DNA of 55,496 nt from Acidobacteriota bacterium (lineage in GTDB: Bacteria > Acidobacteriota > Blastocatellia > Pyrinomonadales > Pyrinomonadaceae), in NCBI GenBank assembly GCA_023391155.1, contig JAEWBM010000149.1, forward strand, positions 1 through 55,496. Reading direction: 5' to 3'. The notes below the pieces were generated by a model. The model searched no databases. It had not been told where the DNA came from and saw only the letters and a list, made by a program, of their open reading frames with translations. Each line of letters opens with the position of its first letter. Positions within the stretch are counted from its first letter, which is position 1. Of the stretch, positions 48,917 to 55,496 are shown in pieces. Made by a program: the position numbers and the translations under genes.

Positions 48917-49300
48917 ATGGCAGAAAAAAAATCAGCTTCTAAGAAAGCACCCGCAAAGAAGGCCGCAGCTCCCAAGAAAGCGGCATCGGCAAAAAAGGCA
49001 GCTCCGGCGAAGAAGACCGCCTCCACCAAGGCTAAAGCTTCGACGGCGAAGAAAGCAGCTCCGGCTAAAAAGGCCGCAACTGCGAAAAAGGCTGCACCGG
49101 CTAAGAAGGCAGCTCCGGCTAAAAAAGCCACGACCGCCAAAAAGGCGGCTCCGGCAAAGAAGGCCGCTCCTAAGAAGTCGGCGTCGGCTGGCAAGGCGGC
49201 TCCAAAGGCTGCGGCCAAAAAAGCTCCTGCAAAAAAAGCAGCAGCAAAGCCCGCAGCAAAGAAAGCTCCGGCTAAAAAGGCGGCAGCTAAAAAGAAGTAG
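48917..49300 (+). CDS. Histone H1-like Lys/Ala-rich protein
   Basis: The 127-aa product is nearly all Ala, Lys and Pro in short AAPAKKA / AKKA repeats, like the Hc1/Hc2 and AlgP/histone-H1-like tails of bacteria. No folded domain is visible. Proteins like this bind DNA non-specifically through lysines and condense or shield the nucleoid. The repeats vary by codon, so it is not a recent tandem duplication of one unit. I chose ATG 48917, not 48899, because the family begins MAEKK-like. It is monocistronic and followed by a strong terminator. Confidence 0.88.
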   Translation: MAEKKSASKKAPAKKAAAPKKAASAKKAAPAKKTASTKAKASTAKKAAPAKKAATAKKAAPAKKAAPAKKATTAKKAAPAKKAAPKKSASAGKAAPKAAAKKAPAKKAAAKPAAKKAPAKKAAAKKK

Positions 49301-49319
49301 AGGTTACTGGAAAGATGGG

Positions 49320-49351
49320 AAAGGCCCGGTCGTTGTGCCGGGCCTTTTTCT
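49320..49351 (+). terminator. Terminator of the H1-like gene
   Basis: AAGGCCCGG (49321-49329) pairs perfectly with CCGGGCCTT (49338-49346) around an 8-nt loop, followed by a T-rich run TTTTC. It separates the H1-like gene from the convergent clpA gene. Confidence 0.9.
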
Positions 49352-49355
49352 TTGA

Positions 49356-51611
49356 CTACGACTCGAAACGGAGCCCATCGTCGTCCGCGGTCACCGAGAC
49401 CGTTCCGCCATCGGTCAGCTTGCCGAAGAGTATGTCGTCCGCAAGCGGCTGTTTGATCTTTTCATGTATCAGTCGCGCCATCGGCCGAGCTCCGTATCGC
49501 GGATCGAATCCGTTCGAGGCCAGCCATTCGCGAGCACGGTCGTCAAGCTGAACGTTCACACGTTTTTCGGAAAGCTGTCCGTTCAACTCGTTAATAAATT
49601 TATCGACGATCAGTTTGATCACGTCGAGATCAAGCGGCTTGAATGCGACCTGGGCATCAAGCCGGTTACGAAACTCCGGCGTAAACGTTCGCTCGATCGC
49701 ACCCTTGGCGCTTCCCTTCGTCGACGCCATATTGCGGAAGCCGGGCCCGCCCGATGAGAGCTCTCGCGCGCCGGCATTGGTCGTCATTATAAGGATCACG
49801 TTTCGGAAATCCGCCTTCTTCCCATTGTTGTCCGTCAGCGTCGCGGAATCCATCACCTGCAGCAGTAGATTGAAAAGGTTCGGATGCGCCTTCTCGATCT
49901 CATCCAGCACGAGTACCGCATGCGGCGTCCGCATGATCGCATCGGTTAGCAATCCGCCCTGGTCGAAACCGACATATCCCGGTGGCGCACCGATCAGCCG
50001 CGAGACAGTGTGGGCCTCGGCGTACTCGCTCATATCAAAGCGAATGAACTCAACCCCGAGCACCTCCGCCAATTGCTTTGCAAGTTCCGTCTTTCCGACG
50101 CCCGTCGGCCCTGAGAAAAGAAACGAGCCGACAGGCTTTGTCTCGTGGCCCAGCCCCGCGCGCGAGATCTGTATCGCGCTCACCACCGCCTCGACCGCAT
50201 CGTCCTGGCCGTAAATATATCGTTTGATGTCCGCAGCAAGCGTTTTCAGCCGATCGCGTTCGTCGGCGACGACCGTCTTCGGCGGGATCTTCGCCATTCG
50301 GGCGACTGCATTTTCGACCATCTGTACCGAGATGCGTTTAGGCCGCTTGTTTTCGGGCAGCAGCTTGACCGCAGCCCCGACCTCGTCGATCACATCGATC
50401 GCTTTGTCCGGCAAAAATCGGTCATTGATGTAGCGGCCCGCCAATTCAGACGCGGTGCGCAGCGTTTCATTCGGATACTTGACGCCGTGGTGCTCCTCAT
50501 AGAATCGCTTGAGCCCCTTCAGGATCTTGAAAGTTTCGTCCACCGTCGGCTCGTTTATCTCGATCTTCTGAAACCGCCGAGCCAACGCACGGTCGCGATC
50601 AAACGCGGCTTTATACTCCGCAAATGTCGTTGAGCCGATACAGCGAAGCTCGCCCGCGGCAAGTGCCGGTTTCAAAATATTCGACGCATCCATCGATCCG
50701 CCAGAGACCGATCCTGCTCCCACAACCGTATGGATCTCGTCGATAAAAAGTATCGCGTTTGGTTCTTTCTTAAGTTCTGTGATGATCGCTTTGAACCGCT
50801 GCTCAAAATCGCCACGGTAACGCGTGCCGGCCAGCACCGCCCCCATGTCGAGCGCGAAGACCTTTGCGTCGATCAAAACCTCGGGCACGTCGCCTTCACT
50901 GATCTTCAAGGCCAGCCCCTCGGCAAGAGCCGTCTTGCCGACGCCGGGTTCGCCCACGTAAAGCGGATTATTCTTTTTGCGGCGGCATAATACCTGGATG
51001 GTGCGTTCGAGTTCTTTCTCTCGCCCGACGATCGGGTCGATAAAGCCCTCCCTCGCACGTGCAACGAGTTCGACCGTGAAACTCTCGAGCGGCTTGCCCT
51101 GATTTCGACGCTGGTCGGGACCCGGCCCGAAAATATCATCCTCGTCGTCAAAATCTTCAGGCATCGGCCCGCCGTCCTGAACCTTGGAAATGCCGTGCGA
51201 AATGTAGTTGAGTATGTCGAGCCGTGTGACGCCCTGTTGTGAAAGAAGGTAAACGGCGTAGCTTTGGTCCGCCTGAAAAAACGCGGCTAGGATGTTACCG
51301 CCGTCGACCGCGTTTTGCCCGCTGCCCTCCGCCTGAAGCACCGCATAGCTGATCGTTGATTGGAATGTTGCCGTGAGCTCCGGCATCACTTTCACACCCT
51401 CGGGCAGTCGTTCAAGCGTCGCCGTGAAATAGTCCTCCAGCGACGCGGCCAGCTCGTCGATCCGCGCTCCGCAGTGGAACAGGATGTCCCGCGCCGAGCT
51501 GTCCTGGAGCAGGGCGTAGAGCAGGTGCTCGAGCGTCACATATTCATGCCGATGCTTCACCGCCTGGTCGACGGCAAAGCTCAGGGTCTCTTCCAATTCC
51601 TTCGTTAACAT
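49356..51611 (-). CDS. clpA: ATP-dependent Clp protease ATPase subunit ClpA
   Basis: ClpA unfolds proteins and feeds them to ClpP, notably substrates bearing N-degrons. The 751-aa product has the N-domain (LEETLSFAVDQAVKHRHEYV), two AAA+ modules with Walker A boxes GEPGVGKTALAEG and GPTGVGKTELAKQ, and DEIHTVVG/DEIEKAHP Walker B boxes. It lacks the long middle coiled-coil of ClpB, which identifies ClpA. No clpS gene is adjacent, though clpS normally precedes clpA. The Ate/Bpt-type transferase gene at 42445 would make N-degrons for it. Confidence 0.96.
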   Translation of the reverse strand: MLTKELEETLSFAVDQAVKHRHEYVTLEHLLYALLQDSSARDILFHCGARIDELAASLEDYFTATLERLPEGVKVMPELTATFQSTISYAVLQAEGSGQNAVDGGNILAAFFQADQSYAVYLLSQQGVTRLDILNYISHGISKVQDGGPMPEDFDDEDDIFGPGPDQRRNQGKPLESFTVELVARAREGFIDPIVGREKELERTIQVLCRRKKNNPLYVGEPGVGKTALAEGLALKISEGDVPEVLIDAKVFALDMGAVLAGTRYRGDFEQRFKAIITELKKEPNAILFIDEIHTVVGAGSVSGGSMDASNILKPALAAGELRCIGSTTFAEYKAAFDRDRALARRFQKIEINEPTVDETFKILKGLKRFYEEHHGVKYPNETLRTASELAGRYINDRFLPDKAIDVIDEVGAAVKLLPENKRPKRISVQMVENAVARMAKIPPKTVVADERDRLKTLAADIKRYIYGQDDAVEAVVSAIQISRAGLGHETKPVGSFLFSGPTGVGKTELAKQLAEVLGVEFIRFDMSEYAEAHTVSRLIGAPPGYVGFDQGGLLTDAIMRTPHAVLVLDEIEKAHPNLFNLLLQVMDSATLTDNNGKKADFRNVILIMTTNAGARELSSGGPGFRNMASTKGSAKGAIERTFTPEFRNRLDAQVAFKPLDLDVIKLIVDKFINELNGQLSEKRVNVQLDDRAREWLASNGFDPRYGARPMARLIHEKIKQPLADDILFGKLTDGGTVSVTADDDGLRFES

Positions 51612-51793
51612 TGCAATCTCAATTCTATCAGTTTTCGGTCGATTTGAAATATTTCGGATGCGGCGCCCGGGCTTGGCGGATGCCCGTTCGGTTTGAGATC
51701 CTTGTTCGGCTGAATGCGTAAGATCGGGTCCCGCATTGAACGATTCCGCGTCTTGGTAAATAATGGCTGCGTCCGGAAGGAGGTCGACCGTCT

Positions 51794-53011
51794 ATGAAGC
51801 GTTTTCACCTAGTTGCCGCGGTATTAATTCTTTCAACCGCGGCCGCAGTGTATTCACAAAGTAATTACCTGCCGCCAGCAGGCGCTTGGGAGCGTCGAAC
51901 GCCGGCCGCAGCCGGGTTCGATCCGGCAAAACTCTCGAAGGCAGTAGCCTTTGCACGCGAGAGCGAGTCAACAAGCCCCAGGAATCTGGAAGAGGCCCAT
52001 TACCGCAGCTTTGGCCGGGAGCCCTATGGAGAGGCGGTCGGGCAGTTTAAGGAACGCGGCCCCGCCACCGGCCTTATCATTCACGGCGGCTATATCATCG
52101 CCGAATGGGGCGACCCCGGCCGCGTGGATATGACCTTCAGTGTAACGAAAAGCTTTCTCGCGTCCACCGTGGGGCTCGCGTATGACCGCAAGATGATCCG
52201 GGATCTTAACGACCGGGCCGCCGACTATGCCGCACCCGTCGCACCGTATCTGCCCGGGCAGCGATTCGACGATCCCGCGCGTCTTGGCCGAACGCCTTTC
52301 ATATACCTGTTCGCCACCGAGCACAACGAAAAGATCACTTGGGACCACCTGCTCCGGCAAACAAGCGACTGGGAAGGCACTCTTTGGGGCAAACCCGAAT
52401 GGGCGGACCGCCCCGACCGCGATGCCTCCACGTGGCTAAACCGCGCCAGAAAGGAGCCCGGCACCGTTTATGAATATAACGACGTACGCGTTAACGTGCT
52501 CGCCCTCGCCGCGCTGAACGTCTGGTGCCGTCCGCTGCCCGAGGTGCTCCGAGAGCATCTTATGGATGAGATCGGCGCGTCAAGCACGTGGCGCTGGCTG
52601 GGATATGAAAACTCGTACGTCGTTCTGGACGGGCGGATCATTCAGTCGGTTTCCGGCGGCGGCCACTGGGGCGGCGGAATGTTCATAAACGCCTATGACA
52701 TGGCCCGGTTCGGGCTGCTCGTTTCAAGAAACGGTAAATGGGGCGAGAAGCAGGTGCTGGGCGAAGACTTCCTTCGACGGGCGAAGACACCGACCGCTGC
52801 TCAGCCGACTTACGGGTTTATGAATTGGTTCCTTAATACAGAAAAAAAGCTCTATCCCGCCGCCCCGGAATCAGCCATCGCCCACCTCGGCAACGGCACG
52901 AACATCATTTACATCGACCCCGAGCGCGATATCGTGATCGTCGCCCGGTGGATAGAGAACGGGAAGATAAACGAGTTTATCGAAAAGGTGAACGAGAGTT
53001 TAGGAAATTGA
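51794..53011 (+). CDS. Secreted beta-lactamase-fold serine hydrolase (class C)
   Basis: The 405-aa product begins with a signal peptide (FHLVAAVLILSTAAAVYSQ) and shows the serine beta-lactamase motifs: S-x-x-K as SVTK (Ser116, Lys119), a Y-x-N variant (YEYNDVRVN, with Asp after Asn) and a late HLGNG. Hydrolysis of an ester, peptide or beta-lactam is expected but the substrate is not known. A strong ribosome site GGAAGGAGG lies about 10 bp before ATG 51794. It is close to ClpA divergently and convergent with pirin. Confidence 0.93.
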   Translation: MKRFHLVAAVLILSTAAAVYSQSNYLPPAGAWERRTPAAAGFDPAKLSKAVAFARESESTSPRNLEEAHYRSFGREPYGEAVGQFKERGPATGLIIHGGYIIAEWGDPGRVDMTFSVTKSFLASTVGLAYDRKMIRDLNDRAADYAAPVAPYLPGQRFDDPARLGRTPFIYLFATEHNEKITWDHLLRQTSDWEGTLWGKPEWADRPDRDASTWLNRARKEPGTVYEYNDVRVNVLALAALNVWCRPLPEVLREHLMDEIGASSTWRWLGYENSYVVLDGRIIQSVSGGGHWGGGMFINAYDMARFGLLVSRNGKWGEKQVLGEDFLRRAKTPTAAQPTYGFMNWFLNTEKKLYPAAPESAIAHLGNGTNIIYIDPERDIVIVARWIENGKINEFIEKVNESLGN

Positions 53012-53014
53012 AAG

Positions 53015-53063
53015 GTCAGCTCTTGGTTTTCGAATAGCCAAGAGCTGACAGCTAATGGCTACA
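53015..53063. repeat. Heptamer hairpin between serine hydrolase and pirin
   Basis: GTCAGCTCTTGG (53015-53026) pairs perfectly with CCAAGAGCTGAC (53038-53049) around an 11-nt loop. The right side continues in 7-bp register: AGCTGAC, AGCTAAT, GGCTACA (53043-53063). The stem can terminate both convergent genes, but no strong T run follows. It is of the same class as the repeats at 21.8-22.5 kb. Confidence 0.65.
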
Positions 53064-53075
53064 GCTTTAATTAAA

Positions 53076-53774
53076 TTAATTCAGATCGAACAACAGAAAC
53101 TCTGTCCCATCTTCACCGGACCTTAGCGACAAACTCTTTTCGTCACTTACGGCCGCGCCGTCGCCGGGCCTAAGCTTCTCCCCATTCACCTCGAGCTCTC
53201 CGCTGATCAATTGCACCCACGCGTGGCGGCCCTCGACGAGTTCGTGAGTAACCGTATCCCCCTTCGCGAGGATCGACGCGAACAGCTTCACGTCCTGATT
53301 GATATGCACCGAGCCGTCATCGCCCCCGCGCGATGCGACCAGGCGAAGCTTGCCCTGCTTCTCCTCCGGCGGAAAATAGGTCTGCTCGTACGACGGCACC
53401 AGGTTCCGCTTCTCGGGCAGTATCCAGATCTGTAGCAGGTGCGTGTTGACGGTCGGCGAACTGTATTCGCTGTGCATAACGCCCGTTCCCGCCGTCATTC
53501 GCTGGACCTCATGCGGACGGATCGTCTCGCCGTTGCCCATCGAATCGCGGTGCGAAAGCTCGCCCGAGATCACGTAGGTAATGATCTCCATATCGCGATG
53601 GCCGTGCGTAGGAAATCCCTGTGCCGGTGTGATGCGGTCCTCATTTATGACCCGCAGATCGCGAAAGCCCATATGCGCCGGGTCGTAATAATCCGAAAAT
53701 GAAAAGCTGTGATACGTGTCGAGCCAACCGTGGTTGGCATGCCCGCGTTCATTCGAGCGTCTGATCTCTATCAT
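53076..53774 (-). CDS. Pirin-family protein (YhhW type)
   Basis: Pirins are cupin-fold metalloproteins; YhhW-like members oxidise quercetin or act in redox regulation. The 232-aa product has the N-terminal cupin with metal ligands His57, His59 (THGHRD), His101 and Glu103 (VMHSEY). The N-terminal HSFSFSDYYDPAHMGFRDL and the C-terminal cupin (LVEGRHAWVQLISGELEVNG) complete the two-domain fold. The start ATG 53774 has a perfect AAGGAGG 7 bp upstream. It is convergent with the serine hydrolase gene. Confidence 0.95.
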   Translation of the reverse strand: MIEIRRSNERGHANHGWLDTYHSFSFSDYYDPAHMGFRDLRVINEDRITPAQGFPTHGHRDMEIITYVISGELSHRDSMGNGETIRPHEVQRMTAGTGVMHSEYSSPTVNTHLLQIWILPEKRNLVPSYEQTYFPPEEKQGKLRLVASRGGDDGSVHINQDVKLFASILAKGDTVTHELVEGRHAWVQLISGELEVNGEKLRPGDGAAVSDEKSLSLRSGEDGTEFLLFDLN

Positions 53775-54022
53775 CGAATTTCCTCCTTGCTAGTACTTTG
53801 CCGACGCTCAAACGGAGCATCGCATGATCGCAAAGGCCCGCCGATTCCGCAAAGGTATACAAGAAGTTTATCGCGTCGAAAGGGGAATGTAATCATAAAT
53901 TGCGGTGGACGGGAGGTAATACTTTTGGGTGAGACGTCTTATTAGTCCTAGGGGAACTCCGCACGCCAAACGTTTTCGATTCCGACGATCCACCTTGTGG
54001 ATTTGTGATACCATTCTGAGCG

Positions 54023-54850
54023 ATGTGGTTTACTCTTTATTTTCCGCTGATTTTAACTTTTGGGCTTCCAGGGTTAAGCACCCGGTTTACCACTACATGT
54101 ACATACAGAGAATCTCCGCGACCGCCAATCGAGTATATTGTAAGCCGTACGCAAACGATCTTCGTCGGAAAGTTGATATCGAAGACAGAGAAAGACATAC
54201 AGGAGGATGGTGACTCTTACCGGATCTCCGAGCTGTCTTTCGAGGTGATCGAATCGATCAAGGGATTACGGGAGCCACGACAGTCCATCTATTTTACGGA
54301 AACACTTTCTAGGCGCACCTCATGCGATCTACACCCACCGCCGTCGGAGGTCGGCGAATATTGGGTTGTTTTTATTGGCTACGACGAAGGGAGCGAGGTG
54401 CAGCGCTTCGTTCTATATGAGGGATATTTGAGTTGGGTTTTCGTAAAGGACAACGAGCTCGATGAAGCCCGGCTCGCTTCTATCAAGCGGGCCGCTTCTG
54501 CACCCTTACAATCCCTTTTCGGAACGCTGCAGCAGCCTATGGTTGGAAGATTTTCACGTAAGGGGCTCTCCGAACGGGTAGAATTGCGCAGTGATAATGG
54601 GTCTGAGGTGCTCAGAAGTTTCGTCCCAGCAGATAATGAATTTCGATTCGATGATCTGAATGAGGGAATTTATACTCTTAGGGTTTTCACTGACAAAAAA
54701 GCGCAGTACTTTGCGCCAGCGGAATTGGTGTCGGAGTATGACAAAGACACCCGGAAGTACTACGCTGATTTTAGGATAAGAATGGATCGCGGCTTCGCTC
54801 AATATGAAAATGTGGTATTAGGCGATTATGCGGATTATGAACCCCGGTAG
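54023..54850 (+). CDS. Secreted TIMP/NTR-like protein with carboxypeptidase-regulatory-like domain
   Basis: The 275-aa product opens with a signal peptide (MWFTLYFPLILTFGLPGL). An NTR/TIMP-like domain follows (TTCTYRESP, FVGKLISKTEKD, VIESIKGL, SCDLHPPPSEVGEYWVVFI). A carboxypeptidase-regulatory-like Ig segment comes near the C-terminus (EFRFDDLNEGIYTLRVF). It is the Acidobacteria-type exported NTR family in my memory. Function is unknown. The local AT content is higher than in neighbouring genes, and the first signal-peptide part carries fewer Cys than full TIMPs. It converges with the methyltransferase gene. Confidence 0.8.
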   Translation: MWFTLYFPLILTFGLPGLSTRFTTTCTYRESPRPPIEYIVSRTQTIFVGKLISKTEKDIQEDGDSYRISELSFEVIESIKGLREPRQSIYFTETLSRRTSCDLHPPPSEVGEYWVVFIGYDEGSEVQRFVLYEGYLSWVFVKDNELDEARLASIKRAASAPLQSLFGTLQQPMVGRFSRKGLSERVELRSDNGSEVLRSFVPADNEFRFDDLNEGIYTLRVFTDKKAQYFAPAELVSEYDKDTRKYYADFRIRMDRGFAQYENVVLGDYADYEPR

Positions 54851-54864
54851 ACCAAGCAATTCGC

Positions 54865-55491
54865 TTACTTCTTCCTCACCACCATCAGCCCGTCCCTTAT
54901 CGGCAAAAGCACGTTTTCGACCCTTTCGTCGGCGAGAACCTTATGATTAAAATCATGAAGCGCCTGGGTGCTTTCGTCCTTTTCATCTTCCAGAACGCGG
55001 CCGCTCCAAAGTACATTATCGGCGATGATAAAGCCGCCCTCTCGGACCTTAGGCAAAACTAGGTCGAAATAATTCGAGTAGTTCGTCTTGTCGGCGTCGA
55101 TGAACACCATATCGATCGGCCCGTCCAACTGGGGGATAATGCTCATGGCATCGCCGAGGCTCAAATGAATCGCATTCTTGTACTGCGACCGATCGATAAA
55201 GCCTTGTGCTATCCGGTTCGTTTCCTCGTTAACGTCTAGCGAAGTGATCCGGCCTCCCTCGGCCAAACCCTCAGCCATACACAACGCGGAGTAACCCAGG
55301 TAGGTGCCGATCTCAAGAACGTTCAGCGGGCGGACCATATGCGCGATCATCGAGAGCACGCGTCCCTGAAAAAAGCCGGACAGCATCCGCGCGTCGTCAA
55401 AGTTCTCCTCGCAATCGCGGCGCAGCTCAGCGAGCAGCGGACTCTCGTTCGAGGTATATCGCTCTGCATAATCGATCCATTCCTGTTTCAT
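54865..55491 (-). CDS. SAM-dependent O-methyltransferase (caffeoyl-CoA type)
   Basis: The 208-aa product has the class I methyltransferase glycine loop VLEIGTYLGYSALCMAEGL, SLDVNEETNRIAQGFIDR and the FIDADKTNYSNYFDLVLPK metal-and-catalytic segment, then GGFIIADNVLWSGRV. This is the signature of the small caffeoyl-CoA/catechol-type O-methyltransferases (PF01596), which use Mg2+. Substrate is unknown. The start ATG is at 55489-55491, 5 bp from the window's right edge, so upstream promoter and neighbours cannot be seen. Confidence 0.94.
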   Translation of the reverse strand: MKQEWIDYAERYTSNESPLLAELRRDCEENFDDARMLSGFFQGRVLSMIAHMVRPLNVLEIGTYLGYSALCMAEGLAEGGRITSLDVNEETNRIAQGFIDRSQYKNAIHLSLGDAMSIIPQLDGPIDMVFIDADKTNYSNYFDLVLPKVREGGFIIADNVLWSGRVLEDEKDESTQALHDFNHKVLADERVENVLLPIRDGLMVVRKK

Positions 55492-55496
55492 AGGTC

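Noticed and set aside
48917..49300. Repeat-rich stretch considered as a CRISPR-like or non-coding repeat array
   Set aside because: The repeats are short Lys/Ala codon runs in one reading frame with good start and terminator. They encode a histone-H1-like protein.
53929..54213. 94-codon plus-strand frame before the NTR-like gene
   Set aside because: It overlaps the signal-peptide start of the better supported gene at 54023 in another frame and has no family features.

Overview
The window is 55.5 kb of ordinary-looking bacterial chromosome: moderately GC-rich, densely coding, with genes on both strands in short operons, one tRNA gene and no rRNA, phage, integrase, transposase or CRISPR array. 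Gene content suggests Acidobacteriota, most likely class Blastocatellia (Pyrinomonadaceae-like). Points in favour are futalosine-route menaquinone genes (mqnA, mqnC), a fused alpha/beta 2-oxoacid dehydrogenase E1, many secreted hydrolases, an Ig-like protein family ending in a 'PPGA' module that I associate with this group, and abundant DUF1801/DUF4112/DUF2721/DUF962 genes. This placement is inference from gene families, not from a marker gene. Layout. 0-5 kb: secreted penicillin-acylase-type Ntn hydrolase, ECF sigma factor, a membrane-anchored unknown and a class V aminotransferase. 5-10 kb: lepB and carA, then a ParD/ParE toxin-antitoxin pair whose toxin is broken by an in-frame TGA, then a membrane pyrophosphatase. 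10-16 kb: tRNA-Asn, a DUF1801 protein, the fused E1 with a lysine-rich N-terminal tail, a secreted M28 peptidase and an unknown protein. 16-21.8 kb: a glycine-zipper envelope protein, OsmC, a secreted HEAT-cyclophilin fusion, an N-terminally shortened DUF6883 gene with DUF4926, and DUF4112. 21.8-23.9 kb: a peroxide-defence group (PerR-type Fur repressor with a visible operator, 2-Cys peroxiredoxin, TlpA-like redoxin) whose spacers hold phased 7- and 8-bp degenerate repeats. 23.9-28 kb: two tandem Ig-like secreted paralogues, the second frameshifted, and a PpiD-like foldase. 28-34 kb: NAD kinase, an alkyltransferase-like protein, a cyclase-family hydrolase, GNAT, mqnA, a tiny membrane ORF, a DUF1905/YdeI protein, mqnC, Phd/VapC and another DUF1801 gene. 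34-38.7 kb: a carbohydrate operon (GT4 glycosyltransferase, glycogen-debranching-type glucosidase, SRPBCC) followed by small membrane proteins. 38.7-44.5 kb: esterase, DUF2721 overlapping a PflX-like radical SAM gene, a small ORF without a clear start, a BCP peroxiredoxin, a Cys4 YggX-like protein, an Ate/Bpt-type aminoacyl-tRNA-protein transferase and a class II photolyase. 44.5-55.5 kb: phosphodiester glycosidase, FAD monooxygenase, two beta-lactamase-fold serine hydrolases, a histone-H1-like Lys/Ala protein, ClpA, pirin, a TIMP/NTR-like secreted protein and an O-methyltransferase. How the genes work together. Two themes recur. One is oxidative and damage defence: PerR, two peroxiredoxins, redoxin, OsmC, YggX-like protein, photolyase and alkyltransferase-like protein. 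The other is envelope protein handling: LepB, PpiD-like, HEAT-cyclophilin, M28 and acylase. I found no clear multi-gene novel system. The items most worth a second look are the phased short-repeat spacers, the lysine-rich tail on the E1 enzyme, the decaying toxin-antitoxin pair, the frameshifted Ig-like paralogue, and the Cys4-YggX/Ate/BCP cluster.
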